Position numbers and translations under genes: made by a program. This document shows positions 19,373 to 29,027 of a DNA stretch of 64,000 bases, piece by piece (position 1 is the stretch's first letter; each line of letters starts with the position of its first letter). Below the pieces are notes generated by a model, which ran no database searches, was not told the DNA's origin, and saw only the letters and a program-made list of their open reading frames with translations. Source of the DNA: [Pantoea] beijingensis (GTDB lineage: Bacteria; Pseudomonadota; Gammaproteobacteria; Enterobacterales; Enterobacteriaceae); contig NZ_CP071409.1 of NCBI RefSeq assembly GCF_022647505.1, forward strand, positions 1,178,001-1,242,000, read 5' to 3'.

Positions 19373-19485
19373 CAGACCCTAAATAAGTGAAGCAGTATTG
19401 CATCGGCCAGGTGTAGACCTTTATCGCCTGACGAAGGTAAACGCCTGCAATTCGAAGATTGCTGCTTCAGCTATGGCGGGTAGGC
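19373..19485. repeat. Degenerate palindromic intergenic repeat, copy D
   Basis: The left end, CAGACCCTAAATAAGTGAAG, and the right end, CGCCTGCAATTCGAAGATTG followed by a GGCGGGTA terminus, match other copies in the window. An 8-bp inverted pair TGAAGCAG / CTGCTTCA also lies inside. It sits between the tandem terminators and uraA, so it may contain or shape the uraA promoter region. Confidence 0.45.
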
Positions 19486-19506
19486 AAACATTTCAAGGGG
19501 ATTATA

Positions 19507-20778
19507 ATGACTCGTCGCGCTATCGGTGTGAGTGAAAGACCACCGCTGCTGCAAACCATACCGCTTAGCTTCCAGCATCTTTTTGCGATGTTCGGCGCGA
19601 CGGTGCTGGTGCCCATTCTGTTTCATATCAATCCGGCGACGGTTCTGCTATTTAACGGGATCGGTACGTTGCTTTATCTGTTTATCTGTAAAGGGAAAAT
19701 CCCGGCTTACTTAGGTTCCAGCTTTGCCTTTATTTCTCCGGTACTGTTGCTGTTGCCGCTGGGCTATGAGGTCGCGCTGGGTGGTTTCATTATATGTGGC
19801 GTACTGTTTTGTCTGGTGGCGTTGATCGTTAAAAAAGCCGGCACCGGCTGGCTGGATGTGATGTTTCCGCCTGCTGCAATGGGGGCGATCGTTGCGGTCA
19901 TTGGTCTGGAGCTGGCGGGCGTTGCCGCCAATATGGCAGGGTTATTACCGGCGGATGGCGCGGCGGTGGACAGTAAAACCATCATCATTTCGCTGGTGAC
20001 GCTGGCGGTTACGGTGTTTGGTTCAGTACTGTTTCGTGGATTCCTGGCGATTATTCCGATTCTTATCGGCGTATTAGTCGGTTACGCGCTCTCCTGGGGA
20101 ATGGGTATTGTTGACTGGACTCCGGTCCGTGATGCGCCCTGGTTTGCGTTGCCAACCTTTTATACGCCGCGCTTTGAGTGGTATGCCATCTTCACGATTT
20201 TGCCTGCCGCACTCGTGGTGATTGCTGAGCACGTGGGCCACCTGGTGGTCACGGCAAATATTGTTAAGAAAGACTTGCTGAAAGATCCCGGTTTGCATCG
20301 TTCCATGTTTGCCAACGGCATCTCGACCATTTTCTCGGGTTTCTTTGGATCAACGCCTAATACTACCTACGGCGAAAATATCGGTGTAATGGCCATTACC
20401 CGCGTCTACAGTACTTGGGTTATTGGTGGCGCGGCGATTCTGGCGATTCTGCTCTCGTGTATCGGTAAATTGGCTGCCGCGATTCAGGCCGTTCCGGTGC
20501 CGGTAATGGGCGGTGTTTCTCTGCTGCTGTACGGGGTGATCGGCGCATCCGGTATCCGCGTGTTGATTGAATCTAAAGTGGATTACAACAAAGCGCAGAA
20601 TCTGATCCTGACTTCGGTGATTCTGATCATCGGTGTGAGCGGCGCTAAAGTGCATATTGGTGCTGCCGAACTTAAGGGCATGGCGTTGGCGACTATTGTT
20701 GGGGTAGGGCTGAGTTTAATCTTTAAAGCCATCAGTCTGTTACGCCCTGAAGAAGTGGTGTTGGACGCGGATGAGTAA
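19507..20778 (+). CDS. uraA: Uracil:proton symporter UraA
   Basis: UraA imports uracil across the inner membrane using the proton gradient. I chose the ATG at 19507 (MTRRAIGVSERPPLLQTIPL), preceded by AAGGGGATTATA; this gives 423 residues (E. coli 429). The NCS2 architecture of about 14 membrane segments is visible. Conserved segments include FQHLFAMFGATVLVP, IAEHVGHLVVT (with the transport-essential Glu/His region) and GFFGSTPNTTYGENIGVMAIT. It works with Upp, which traps imported uracil as UMP. Confidence 0.96.
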   Translation: MTRRAIGVSERPPLLQTIPLSFQHLFAMFGATVLVPILFHINPATVLLFNGIGTLLYLFICKGKIPAYLGSSFAFISPVLLLLPLGYEVALGGFIICGVLFCLVALIVKKAGTGWLDVMFPPAAMGAIVAVIGLELAGVAANMAGLLPADGAAVDSKTIIISLVTLAVTVFGSVLFRGFLAIIPILIGVLVGYALSWGMGIVDWTPVRDAPWFALPTFYTPRFEWYAIFTILPAALVVIAEHVGHLVVTANIVKKDLLKDPGLHRSMFANGISTIFSGFFGSTPNTTYGENIGVMAITRVYSTWVIGGAAILAILLSCIGKLAAAIQAVPVPVMGGVSLLLYGVIGASGIRVLIESKVDYNKAQNLILTSVILIIGVSGAKVHIGAAELKGMALATIVGVGLSLIFKAISLLRPEEVVLDADE

Positions 20779-20786
20779 CCGGGAAT

Positions 20787-20810
20787 GGGCGGCAGTGGCT
20801 GCCCGTTTCA
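20787..20810 (+). terminator. Putative terminator after uraA
   Basis: The stem GGGCGGC-AGTG-GCTGCCC (one G-T pair) is followed by GTTTCATC eight bases after the uraA stop. The U-tract is short, so this is a moderate call. Confidence 0.5.
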
Positions 20811-20872
20811 TCTAATACTAAAAGTTGTGATAAACTTTCGCGGTTTTCTGCCCGCTCACATTTGAGGTACTT

Positions 20873-21574
20873 CTGAACACGCCGGCACAGCTTTCATTGC
20901 CACTCTATTTGCCCGATGACGAAACCTTCGCCAGCTTTTGGCCGGGGGAGAATCCGTCGCTGCTTGCTGCGCTGCAAGGGGCATTACATCAGGAACACGG
21001 GAGCTATCTCTACTTTTGGTCTCGTGAGGGGGGCGGTCGCAGCCATTTACTGCATGCTGCCTGCGCAGAACTTTCCGCTTGTGGTGAAGCCGTAGGTTAT
21101 GTACCGCTGGATAAACGTACCTGGTTTGTGCCGGAGGTGCTCGATGGTATGGAGCACCTTGCGCTGATTTGTATTGATAACATCGAATGTATCGCGGGGG
21201 ATGACCCCTGGGAAATGGCGATCTTCGATCTTTACAATCGTATTCTCGAAACCGGTAAAACGCGCCTGTTAATTACCGGCGATCGTCCACCGCGTCAACT
21301 CAATCTGAAGCTGGCCGATCTGGCTTCGCGTCTGGACTGGGGACAGATCTATAAATTACAGCCTTTGTCAGATGAAGATAAGCTACAGGCACTGCAGCTG
21401 CGCGCCGATCTGCGTGGCTTCGAACTTCCGGAAGATGTCGGCCGCTTTTTGCTGAAGCGGCTGGATCGCGAAATGCGGACCTTATTTGTCACGTTGGACA
21501 AGCTGGACCGCGCTTCGATTAGTGCGCAGCGCAAGCTGACGATTCCTTTTGTCAAAGAAGCCCTGGGCCTGTAG
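20873..21574 (+). CDS. hda: DnaA regulatory inactivator Hda, CTG start
   Basis: Hda works with the DNA-loaded sliding clamp to stimulate ATP hydrolysis by DnaA and prevent re-initiation. I begin it at CTG 20873, with GAGG five bases upstream. This gives 233 residues like E. coli Hda, whose start is also CTG. Only this start includes the clamp-binding hexapeptide QLSLPL (residues 6-11). A TTG eight codons later would lose it. The AAA+ core has [42 protein letters not shown] and the sensor-2 region [13 protein letters not shown]. Confidence 0.95.
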   Translation: MNTPAQLSLPLYLPDDETFASFWPGENPSLLAALQGALHQEHGSYLYFWSREGGGRSHLLHAACAELSACGEAVGYVPLDKRTWFVPEVLDGMEHLALICIDNIECIAGDDPWEMAIFDLYNRILETGKTRLLITGDRPPRQLNLKLADLASRLDWGQIYKLQPLSDEDKLQALQLRADLRGFELPEDVGRFLLKRLDREMRTLFVTLDKLDRASISAQRKLTIPFVKEALGL

Positions 21575-21634
21575 TTATACAATCTTTCAATCTGCGAGGG
21601 CGTTTCCCGCTCAAGCTTTGCCATCTCTCATCAC

Positions 21635-21988
21635 TTAAAGAATGTCCAGTACGTTTTCCGGCGGGCGTCCGATGCGAGCTTTGCCGTGGGCCACGACGAT
21701 AGGGCGTTCAATCAATTTTGGATATTGCACCATCGCCTGTAATAGCTGTGCCTCACTGAGTGAGGCATCGGCCAAATTCAATGTACGATACGCATCTTCT
21801 TTTGTGCGCATCAGTTCACGCGCGCTGTGAAAGCCTAACTGCTGCAGAAGCCTTTGTAACAGCGTTACTGTGAGAGGCGTTTCAAGATAGAGTACTACGT
21901 CCGGTGTAATACTTTTTTCCTGTAGCAGCGCCAGCGTTTCACGGCTTTTACTGCAGCGTGGATTATGATAAATCGTGATGTTAGCCAT
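21635..21988 (-). CDS. yfgD: ArsC-family thioredoxin-fold protein YfgD
   Basis: A 117-residue protein of the arsenate reductase (ArsC) family, with the Cys motif YHNPRCSKSRETL (about 7-19) and the conserved region LIERPIVV where ArsC has its arsenate-contacting Arg. It matches E. coli YfgD in length and in position next to hda. Arsenate reduction is the family annotation, but no ars operon is nearby, so the physiological substrate is uncertain. It may share transcription with bepA, 47 bases downstream. Confidence 0.88.
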   Translation of the reverse strand: MANITIYHNPRCSKSRETLALLQEKSITPDVVLYLETPLTVTLLQRLLQQLGFHSARELMRTKEDAYRTLNLADASLSEAQLLQAMVQYPKLIERPIVVAHGKARIGRPPENVLDIL

Positions 21989-22035
21989 AATGATCCTGTA
22001 AAAGTCATCCTTGTTCGTGATGGTAGTCTGCGTGG

Positions 22036-23499
22036 CTACGATTTTGAATATTGGCGAAAACGCATTTGTAGCTGACGCAGTTGGTCGATACGGGCATCAT
22101 AGCGCGCCTGTTTCAGGCTGCCGAGCGCCACCGATGAGCTGGCGCTGCTGAGAGTCGTGATAGCCTGCGCCAGTTGCCCGTTCAGCGCCAGACTCTCCGC
22201 ACGCGCGGAAAGCTCTTCGTCGCGTAACCCCTGTGCCGCCGAGGCCTGCGCCAGCAAATCCCAGCCGTTCGGATCGTCAGGATGTGCCCAGGTGTAACGA
22301 TTGAGAATACGGCTGGCCGCCGCGGGCTGATTCCCTTCAACATACGCATTCGCAAGGTTCAGTTGCAGCACCGGGTTGGTCGTTGAAGCGCGTAGCGCGC
22401 TTAAGCGCTTAATGGCTTGTTGTGATTGGTTCAGGCCTAAATCAATATCGGTCATGATATCCAGATACCAGACGTTGTCCGGCTGTTTAGCCAGCAACGG
22501 CTCGATTATTTTGCGTGCGTTGGCAAAACTCTTCGCTTCAAGAAACTGGATCGCTTTGCCATATTGTGCAGCCTGCTGTTCGCGCAGGTTGCCTTTTGAC
22601 CACACATCAAGTAAATCGTCGCTTAGCTGATTTCTGCCGGTGGAGTACATGCCGAGGGAGCGTACTTTCGCCATGTAATAGTCCTGAGAGGACTGCACGA
22701 CGATCGGCGGCATTTGGTTAGCACGATTGCGCGCATCGGCCAGTCGACTATCCGGCAGCGGGTGCGTCAGCAAAATTTCTGGTGGTTTGGAAGCGAAGCG
22801 GGACTGGTCGGCTAATTTTTGCAAAAAGTTAGGCATCGCTTGTGGATCGAACCCTGAACGCTGTAGCACCTGAATACCAATGCGGTCCGCTTCCTGTTCA
22901 TTACCCTGGGTAAAACTAATTATTCCCTGCTGTGTTCCAGCCAGCGTGCCGGTCAGCGCGGCCATTCCCGCCTGCGGGTTCGCCATCGCCAGTAAAATAG
23001 AGCCCAGTGCGCCTACCCAGGTGAGGGGCGCATTGCGTTGCTGGTCTTCCATTGCACGCGCCAGATGTCGCTGGGTAACGTGTGAGATTTCGTGCGCCAT
23101 AACCGAAGCAAGCTGACTTTCATTATCAGCACTGCGAAATAGCGCAGAGTGCAACACCACGTTACCGCCGAAAAAGGCAAAGGCATTGATCTCGTCATTG
23201 CGGATCAGATAGAAATGGAAAGGGGTACGTACCGAATTGGCATGCGATACCAGGCGCTGGCCCAACTGATTAATATAGTCGTTTAGCAACGGATCGTTGA
23301 TCAGTGGCGCACTGGCTCGGAGTTGGCGGACGTAAAAATCGCCCATCTGCAACTCCTGATTAATCGACAGCGTACCGCCCGCCGTGGTGCCAATATCGGG
23401 TAAAGCATCTGCAACATCGGCTCGTGATGGCAATGTACCGCCTGCCAGCAATGTCGCAATGAGCGAAGTGATAAGACTTTTTTTCAATCGCTTGAACAT
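22036..23499 (-). CDS. bepA: Periplasmic metalloprotease/chaperone BepA
   Basis: BepA helps LptD and BAM-dependent outer-membrane proteins assemble and degrades misassembled ones. I chose the start [10 protein letters not shown] at 23499 (487 residues, as in E. coli), which places a signal peptide at 1-27; the upstream extension of 11 residues is unconserved. The M48 zinc motif HEISH is at residues 136-140 with the third-ligand region NEQEADRIG. The C-terminal half consists of TPR-type helices ([19 protein letters not shown]). It is divergent from perM, as in E. coli. Confidence 0.95.
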   Translation of the reverse strand: MFKRLKKSLITSLIATLLAGGTLPSRADVADALPDIGTTAGGTLSINQELQMGDFYVRQLRASAPLINDPLLNDYINQLGQRLVSHANSVRTPFHFYLIRNDEINAFAFFGGNVVLHSALFRSADNESQLASVMAHEISHVTQRHLARAMEDQQRNAPLTWVGALGSILLAMANPQAGMAALTGTLAGTQQGIISFTQGNEQEADRIGIQVLQRSGFDPQAMPNFLQKLADQSRFASKPPEILLTHPLPDSRLADARNRANQMPPIVVQSSQDYYMAKVRSLGMYSTGRNQLSDDLLDVWSKGNLREQQAAQYGKAIQFLEAKSFANARKIIEPLLAKQPDNVWYLDIMTDIDLGLNQSQQAIKRLSALRASTTNPVLQLNLANAYVEGNQPAAASRILNRYTWAHPDDPNGWDLLAQASAAQGLRDEELSARAESLALNGQLAQAITTLSSASSSVALGSLKQARYDARIDQLRQLQMRFRQYSKS

Positions 23500-23836
23500 A
23501 CACCAATCCCGGAATGTTATTCTCCGCAACATAGTAGCGAGAGCCGTTTAAGAAAGGAATGATACGCTTCAGCTTCTGACAACCTGACGGGCAATAAGTG
23601 CCGTTTATCGGTGGTGCGTAAATCATTCTTGCTTCACTCAATCGATACTAGTTAGTGCTTCGCTGGAAGGTGCGTTATTGCTGGCTGATTCGTGCATAGG
23701 CTTGGTTTTGTCGGGATGATCTTCGGCGATACGCACAGCGCTTATCGCGAACAAACACCTAACTCTTTTCTATCATCTCCTTTCCTTTCAAGTACAATCT
23801 TGCCTTCTCCAAAATGGAAACCAGAAAGGAAATGTC
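23500..23836. other. Divergent bepA / perM intergenic region
   Basis: This spacer holds the two divergent promoters. No additional gene is evident. The only clear structure is a stem at the perM end that covers its Shine-Dalgarno (listed separately). Confidence 0.4.
23781..23832 (+). promoter_or_regulatory. Possible Shine-Dalgarno-sequestering stem before perM
   Basis: TTTCCTTTC (23781-23789) is the perfect complement of GAAAGGAAA (23824-23832), which contains the perM ribosome-binding site four bases before the ATG. A small inner pairing TCCA-AAA-TGGA lies in the loop. If this leader is transcribed, the fold would hide the ribosome-binding site; translational control is inferred. Confidence 0.4.
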
Positions 23837-24910
23837 ATGCTGGCATTGTTAATACAGTGGTATCGCCGTCGTTTTAGCGATCCTGAAGCCATCGCGTTAC
23901 TGATCATTTTGGTTGCGGCTTTCTGTATTTTATTTTTTTTCAATGGGTTACTGGCACCTCTGTTGGTGGCGCTAGTGCTGGCCTATCTGCTTGAGTGGCC
24001 AACCATTCGTCTTGAGCGGTTGGGCTGCTCACGGACCTGGGCAACCAGCGTTGTGCTGTTTATTTTTGCCGGTATTCTGCTGGTTATGGTGCTGGTCGTG
24101 GCACCCGTCGCGTGGCAGCAGGGCATGAATTTGACACGTGACATGCCTAATATGTTGAATAAGCTTTATAATTTTGCAGCAGCTTTACCAAAACGTTTCC
24201 CGGCGCTGGTCGATGCCGGCATTATTGATGTTATTGCTGAAAATATCCGGAGCCGTCTCACCGGGTTTGGTGAATCGTTGGTGAAGTATTCGCTCGCTTC
24301 GCTGGTTGGTCTGATGACGCTGGCAATTTATCTGGTGCTGGTGCCTTTGATGGTGTTCTTCCTGCTGAAAGATAAAGAGCAAATGCTTAACGCAGTGCGG
24401 CGCGTATTGCCACGTAACCGGGGACTGGCTGGTCAGGTGTGGAGTGAAATGAATCAGCAGATCACCAACTACATCCGTGGCAAGGTGTTGGAGATGATTG
24501 TGGTGGCGATTGCGACCTGGATCGGTTTTCTGGTTATTGATCTAAATTACTCACTGTTGCTGGCGGTGTTAGTGGGATTGTCCGTAATGATTCCCTACGT
24601 TGGCGCGCTGGTAGTCACTATCCCGGTGATCTGCGTTGGTTTGTTCCAATGGGGGCTGGGTAGCGACTTTTGGACCATGATTATCATTTATCTGGTCATT
24701 CAGGCGCTGGATGGCAATTTACTGGTGCCGGTACTGTTTTCTGAGGCGGTAAACCTGCATCCACTGGTGATTATTCTTTCCGTGGTGATTTTTGGCGGTC
24801 TGTGGGGCTTCTGGGGTGTTTTCTTTGCTATTCCGCTGGCAACGTTGGTGAAGTCCGTGGTGCACGCATGGCCTGATACGATGGCTATAGAGGAAAGCAC
24901 GGATCGCTAA
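23837..24910 (+). CDS. perM: AI-2E family transporter PerM
   Basis: PerM is a polytopic inner-membrane protein of the AI-2E exporter / YdiK superfamily; its substrate in enterobacteria is not firmly known. The 357 residues align with E. coli PerM (353) from MLALLIQWYRRRFSDPEAIA onward. About eight hydrophobic segments are arranged as a group before and a group after a central amphipathic region (about 120-160). The conserved stretches LVPLMVFFLLKDKEQMLNA and QALDGNLLVPVLFSEAVNLH are intact. Confidence 0.9.
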   Translation: MLALLIQWYRRRFSDPEAIALLIILVAAFCILFFFNGLLAPLLVALVLAYLLEWPTIRLERLGCSRTWATSVVLFIFAGILLVMVLVVAPVAWQQGMNLTRDMPNMLNKLYNFAAALPKRFPALVDAGIIDVIAENIRSRLTGFGESLVKYSLASLVGLMTLAIYLVLVPLMVFFLLKDKEQMLNAVRRVLPRNRGLAGQVWSEMNQQITNYIRGKVLEMIVVAIATWIGFLVIDLNYSLLLAVLVGLSVMIPYVGALVVTIPVICVGLFQWGLGSDFWTMIIIYLVIQALDGNLLVPVLFSEAVNLHPLVIILSVVIFGGLWGFWGVFFAIPLATLVKSVVHAWPDTMAIEESTDR

Positions 24911-24912
24911 GT

Positions 24913-24941
24913 GCGAAGGAGGCCTTCAGCGCCTCCTTCGC
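24913..24941. terminator. Bidirectional stem-loop between perM and bcp
   Basis: A perfect 11-bp stem GCGAAGGAGGC / GCCTCCTTCGC with a seven-base loop lies directly after the perM stop and before the convergent bcp stop. The U-tract is weak. Confidence 0.6.
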
Positions 24942-24953
24942 CATAAAATACAG

Positions 24954-25424
24954 TCAGGCGGCAGAGGTAATATAATCCAGAACGATGTCGTGATGATTAC
25001 TGGTTTTGAAATCATCAAACACTTTCTCAATCTTGCCGTCTTTACCAACCAGGAAACTGATACGATGGATGCCATCGTAGGTTTTACCCATGAAGGTTTT
25101 CTCGCCCCAGATGCCAAACTGCTCGCAAACGTGGTGATCTTCATCAGAAAGCAGCGTGAAGTTCAGCATCTCTTTCTCAACGAAGCGTGAAAGTTTTTCC
25201 GGCTTATCGGTACTGATGCCAAGTACTTCAACGCCTGACATTTTTAACCTGTCCATGTTATCGCGCAGTCCGCAAGCCTGAACGGTACAGCCCGGTGTCA
25301 TCGCTTTCGGGTAGAAATAGACCAAAACGCGCTGTCCCTGGAAGTCGGCCAAATTTACTTGTTCGCCATCTTGATCGGGCAAGCTAAATTTCGGTGCGGT
25401 ATCACCGGCTTTCAGTGGATTCAT
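24954..25424 (-). CDS. bcp: Thiol peroxidase Bcp (peroxiredoxin Q type)
   Basis: Bcp reduces hydrogen peroxide and organic or lipid hydroperoxides using thioredoxin. The 156-residue protein equals E. coli Bcp. The peroxidatic Cys-46 lies in YPKAMTPGCTVQACGLRD and the resolving Cys-51 follows in the same motif. An upstream ATG adds one Met; I use the one giving MNPLKAGD. It lies 18 bases after gcvR in the same direction, as in E. coli, and is likely cotranscribed. Confidence 0.96.
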   Translation of the reverse strand: MNPLKAGDTAPKFSLPDQDGEQVNLADFQGQRVLVYFYPKAMTPGCTVQACGLRDNMDRLKMSGVEVLGISTDKPEKLSRFVEKEMLNFTLLSDEDHHVCEQFGIWGEKTFMGKTYDGIHRISFLVGKDGKIEKVFDDFKTSNHHDIVLDYITSAA

Positions 25425-25442
25425 CACAACTCTCCATTTTTT

Positions 25443-25988
25443 TCATGCTGCATTATGAGATACAGCCTTAATAGTGCCTTGCGCCTGCAGTTCTGTACAT
25501 AGCTGGTTAAACGCCTGCTCAATAAATGAGGCGTCCTGGCTGGCAGGGCTGTGGGCGGTTATTTGAATATAGAGCAACGTCGGCTGGTTTTCTTCCGCAG
25601 GTTGCGTGCGGGAGATTAATTCCGCGATGTTCATCTGGTATGAGTCAAAAAGATCGGTAAAGCGTTCAATAATATGTGGCGAATCAGTGACCTCCACCTG
25701 AGCCCAGACGGTAACCGGCATGGGCGGACGTATTTTGGCGCTGGTGCGCTTCATCACGATCAGCAGTTCCAGCTCTGCGCCTTTCAGCGGCAAGGTTGAT
25801 TCTATCAGCGTAATCGCATTCCAGCTGCCGGAAAGTAGCATAATAAAAGTAAATTCATCGCCCAGCATGGCGAGACGGCTATCTTCAATATTACAACCGC
25901 AACTGCTGACGTGGCGCGTAATTGCATTGACGATTCCCGGGCGATCAACGCCGAGTGCGGTGATAACCAAATGATGTTGCTGTGGCAA
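25443..25988 (-). CDS. gcvR: Glycine cleavage system regulator GcvR
   Basis: GcvR binds the activator GcvA and, without glycine, keeps the gcvTHP operon repressed. The protein has 181 residues (E. coli 190) and two ACT domains, about 5-80 (HLVITALGVDRPGIVNAITR) and about 92-170 (VEVTDSPHIIERFTDLFDSYQ). The highly conserved core SSCGCNIEDSRLAMLG is intact. The frame begins at a TTG (25988) with GGAAG upstream; no ATG is available in the right place. It is divergent from dapA. Confidence 0.93.
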   Translation of the reverse strand: MPQQHHLVITALGVDRPGIVNAITRHVSSCGCNIEDSRLAMLGDEFTFIMLLSGSWNAITLIESTLPLKGAELELLIVMKRTSAKIRPPMPVTVWAQVEVTDSPHIIERFTDLFDSYQMNIAELISRTQPAEENQPTLLYIQITAHSPASQDASFIEQAFNQLCTELQAQGTIKAVSHNAA

Positions 25989-26146
25989 AATGATGCTTCC
26001 TGTCCGTCATGATGATTAGCAATAGTGATAACCCTAAGGTAAACATAAAAAATACCCTCTGCCAAGCGCCTGTGGGCCCTTGTCTGCTTGCTTTTCAATG
26101 CCCGTCAAACGTACCATGAAGGACTTGTTTGTGGAGGGGATGATCA

Positions 26147-27025
26147 ATGTTCACGGGAAGTATTGTTGCGCTCATTACGCCGATGGATGACAAAGGGTGT
26201 GTCTGTCGTGCGAGTCTGAAAAAATTGATTGATTATCACGTCGCGAGCGGCACGGCGGCGATTGTATCTGTTGGAACTACCGGTGAGTCTGCGACGCTAA
26301 GCCAGGATGAACATGCTGATGTGGTATTACAGACGCTTGAACTGGCAGATGGCCGTATTCCGGTTATCGCCGGCACGGGCGCTAACGCGACATCGGAAGG
26401 CATTGCGCTGACTAAACGCTTTGATAATTCAGGCGTCGTTGGCTGTCTGACCGTCACCCCTTACTACAACCGCCCGACGCAGGAAGGTCTGTTTCAGCAT
26501 TTTAAAGCGATCGCAGAAAGTACCGATTTGCCACAAATGCTGTATAACGTTCCTTCACGCACGGGTTGTGACATGCTGCCAGAAACCGTTGGTCGCCTGT
26601 CTGAAATCCAAAATATTATTGGTATTAAAGAAGCAACCGGGAACTTATCTCGTGTCAGCCAGATCCAAGAGCTGGTTCATGAAGATTTTGTTCTGGTCAG
26701 CGGCGATGACGCCTCTTCACTCGACTTCATGCAACTGGGCGGCCGGGGTGTGATTTCCGTGACGGCAAACGTTGCTGCGCGTGAAATGGCGGAACTCTGT
26801 GCGCTTGCTCAGCAGGGTAACTTTGCTGAAGCGCGCCGCCTTAACCAGCGCCTGATGCATTTGCATCAGAAGTTATTTTTTGAACCCAATCCTATCCCGG
26901 TTAAATGGGCCGCGAAGAAATTAGGATTAATAGCAACCGATACGCTGCGTCTTCCAATGACGCCAATAACCGACGCAGGTCGTCCGGTTGTGGAGCAGGC
27001 GCTCAAGTATGCGGGTCTGCTGTAA
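26147..27025 (+). CDS. dapA: 4-hydroxy-tetrahydrodipicolinate synthase DapA
   Basis: DapA condenses pyruvate with aspartate semialdehyde, the first committed step to diaminopimelate and lysine. The protein has 292 residues, as in E. coli. The Schiff-base Lys-161 lies in [12 protein letters not shown], and Tyr-133 in [10 protein letters not shown] acts in catalysis. The substrate-carboxylate loop TTGES is at 44-48. It is followed after 14 bases by bamC, and the two form an operon in E. coli. DapE, a later enzyme of the same pathway, is also in this window. Confidence 0.98.
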   Translation: MFTGSIVALITPMDDKGCVCRASLKKLIDYHVASGTAAIVSVGTTGESATLSQDEHADVVLQTLELADGRIPVIAGTGANATSEGIALTKRFDNSGVVGCLTVTPYYNRPTQEGLFQHFKAIAESTDLPQMLYNVPSRTGCDMLPETVGRLSEIQNIIGIKEATGNLSRVSQIQELVHEDFVLVSGDDASSLDFMQLGGRGVISVTANVAAREMAELCALAQQGNFAEARRLNQRLMHLHQKLFFEPNPIPVKWAAKKLGLIATDTLRLPMTPITDAGRPVVEQALKYAGLL

Positions 27026-27039
27026 ATTAGGGAGATTTG

Positions 27040-28074
27040 ATGGCTTACTCAGTAAAGAAGTCCACGTTAGTTACCGTTGTTGGACTGTCCTCGGTGATGC
27101 TGCTTGCAGCGTGTTCCAATGACCAGCGTTATAAGCGCCAGGTCAGCGGTGACGAGTCTTATTTGCAGGCGACCGAACTGAAAGATTTAACCCCGCCTGC
27201 CGGGATGATTTTACCGCTGCAAAACGGTGATTACGATGTTGCCGTGGTAAACAGCCAGGGGGCGACAGGTAAACAGCTCGATATCCGTCCACCTGCTCAG
27301 CCTCTGGCGTTAATGAACGGTACCCGCACGCAGTTTACCGGTAATACCGGCATTCTGATGGTGGAGAGCGGTCGTAATGGCTCAATCTGGCCGCAGGTCG
27401 TGAACGTCGTTGAATCGTATAAGTACCCCATCACCGATCGTCAGGACGCGAACCAGCAGTTGACCACCGACTGGGTGCAGTGGAACCGCGCAGATGAAGA
27501 TATCCAGTATCGTGGACGTTATCAGATAAGCGTACAGCAGCAGGGGTATCAGCAAGCCTTGACGGTGCGGTTGTTGCAGCTGCAGCAACAGGGTCAGGAT
27601 ATTACCGCGCCAGCGCAGATCCAGCGCTACACCGCGCAGATGCTAAATGATATCAGTACAGGTTTAGATAAGAACGAAACGGCACAGGAAGAGCGCGCGG
27701 CTAACCGCAGCGCAGCGCAAATCGATGTGCAAAGCGGTGCGGATGATACCGGTTTACCGAACCTTATCCTGCGTGCGCCTTTCAACACCGTATGGCAGCG
27801 CTTACCTGATGCGCTGAAACGCATCGGTATGAAAGTGACCGACAGTGACCGTTCGCAGGGGAGCCTGGCCGTAACATACAGCGCTCCGGGCAGCAGCAGC
27901 TGGGATGAAATTGGTGCGAAAGATCCGCAATTGCCTGATGGCGATTACAAATTGCAGATCGGTGATCTTGATAACCGCAGCAGTCTGCAGTTTATCGATC
28001 CGAAAGGGCATCCGTTAACGCAGTCGCAAAATGATGCGTTAGTCGCCGTATTCCAGGCGGCACTGAGTAAATAA
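27040..28074 (+). CDS. bamC: Outer-membrane assembly lipoprotein BamC
   Basis: BamC is an accessory lipoprotein of the BAM complex, which inserts beta-barrel proteins into the outer membrane. The 344-residue protein (same length as E. coli) has a lipoprotein signal with lipobox LLAAC, Cys at 25. An N-terminal unstructured segment binds BamD ([15 protein letters not shown]), followed by two helix-grip domains (about 100-215 and 230-344). I use the ATG at 27040, with GGGAGA upstream; a TTG precedes it by one codon. Confidence 0.97.
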   Translation: MAYSVKKSTLVTVVGLSSVMLLAACSNDQRYKRQVSGDESYLQATELKDLTPPAGMILPLQNGDYDVAVVNSQGATGKQLDIRPPAQPLALMNGTRTQFTGNTGILMVESGRNGSIWPQVVNVVESYKYPITDRQDANQQLTTDWVQWNRADEDIQYRGRYQISVQQQGYQQALTVRLLQLQQQGQDITAPAQIQRYTAQMLNDISTGLDKNETAQEERAANRSAAQIDVQSGADDTGLPNLILRAPFNTVWQRLPDALKRIGMKVTDSDRSQGSLAVTYSAPGSSSWDEIGAKDPQLPDGDYKLQIGDLDNRSSLQFIDPKGHPLTQSQNDALVAVFQAALSK

Positions 28075-28079
28075 AAATC

Positions 28080-28108
28080 TGGGCCGGTAAATTCCGGCCC
28101 TTTTTTAT
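28080..28108 (+). terminator. Intrinsic terminator after bamC
   Basis: GGGCCGG-TAAATT-CCGGCCC is followed by TTTTTTAT, a strong stem plus U-tract a few bases after the bamC stop. It separates dapA-bamC from purC. Confidence 0.9.
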
Positions 28109-28252
28109 GCGGTGAGTGAAAAGAGACCTGGAAAGTGAGGTTGTTACACTCACCGCAATGTTCGATGTAAGATGGACCGCGTAACACGGGTCCACCAACA
28201 GTAATGGTTTTATACCTCACACGGTCGTATATCACGTTTGGAGTTAATTAAG

Positions 28253-28966
28253 ATGCAAAAGCAAGCTGAGTTGTATCGCGGTAAGGCGAAAACCGTTTAC
28301 AGCACCGAAAACCCGGATCTGCTGATACTCGAATTCCGCAACGATACGTCAGCAGGTGACGGTGCGCGTATTGAGCAATTCGATCGTAAAGGGATGGTGA
28401 ATAATAAGTTTAACCATTTCATTATGACTAAACTGCAGGAAGCGGGCATTCCAACTCAAATGGAAGCGCTGCTTTCCGATAACGAAGCACTGGTGAAAAA
28501 GCTGGAAATGGTGCCGGTTGAATGCGTGATCCGTAACCGTGCTGCCGGTTCGCTGGTGAAGCGACTGGGCGTGGAAGAGGGGATTGAATTAAACCCACCG
28601 CTGTTTGACCTGTTCCTGAAAGATGATGCTAAACACGATCCAATGGTCAATGAGTCTTATTGTGAAACTTTTGGTTGGGTCAGCAAAGCTAATCTGGCAC
28701 GTATGCAGGAACTGACTTACAAGGCGAACGAGGTGCTAAGCGCGTTGTTCTCTGATGCGGGATTGATTTTGGTTGATTTCAAGCTGGAATTTGGTCTGTT
28801 CAAAGGTGAAGTGGTGTTGGGCGATGAGTTCTCTCCGGATGGTGCCCGTCTGTGGGATAAGCAAACCATGGATAAAATGGATAAAGATCGTTTTCGCCAA
28901 AGCCTTGGTGGACTGGTTGAAGCCTATGAAGAAGTTGCTAACCGTCTTGGCGTAAAATTAGATTAA
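28253..28966 (+). CDS. purC: SAICAR synthetase PurC
   Basis: PurC ligates aspartate to CAIR with ATP in purine synthesis. The 237-residue protein equals E. coli PurC and begins [20 protein letters not shown] at 28253, with GGAG upstream. Signature regions include [38 protein letters not shown] and [11 protein letters not shown] see no clear PurR palindrome in the 180 bases upstream, unlike purMN. Genes on both sides match E. coli except that a microcin exporter follows before ypfJ. Confidence 0.98.
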   Translation: MQKQAELYRGKAKTVYSTENPDLLILEFRNDTSAGDGARIEQFDRKGMVNNKFNHFIMTKLQEAGIPTQMEALLSDNEALVKKLEMVPVECVIRNRAAGSLVKRLGVEEGIELNPPLFDLFLKDDAKHDPMVNESYCETFGWVSKANLARMQELTYKANEVLSALFSDAGLILVDFKLEFGLFKGEVVLGDEFSPDGARLWDKQTMDKMDKDRFRQSLGGLVEAYEEVANRLGVKLD

Positions 28967-29001
28967 CCACGCAATCGTTTCCCTTTGCAGAACCTGTTGC
29001 A

Positions 29002-29027
29002 GGCCGCGTTAGCGGCCTTATTTATTT
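29002..29027 (+). terminator. Intrinsic terminator after purC
   Basis: GGCCGC-GTTA-GCGGCC is followed by TTATTTATTT, 35 bases after the purC stop. Confidence 0.8.

Noticed and set aside
28075..28252. PurR operator before purC
   Set aside because: No palindrome resembling GCAAACGTTTGC is visible; only ATCACGTTTGG near 28231-28241, which is a weak half-site.
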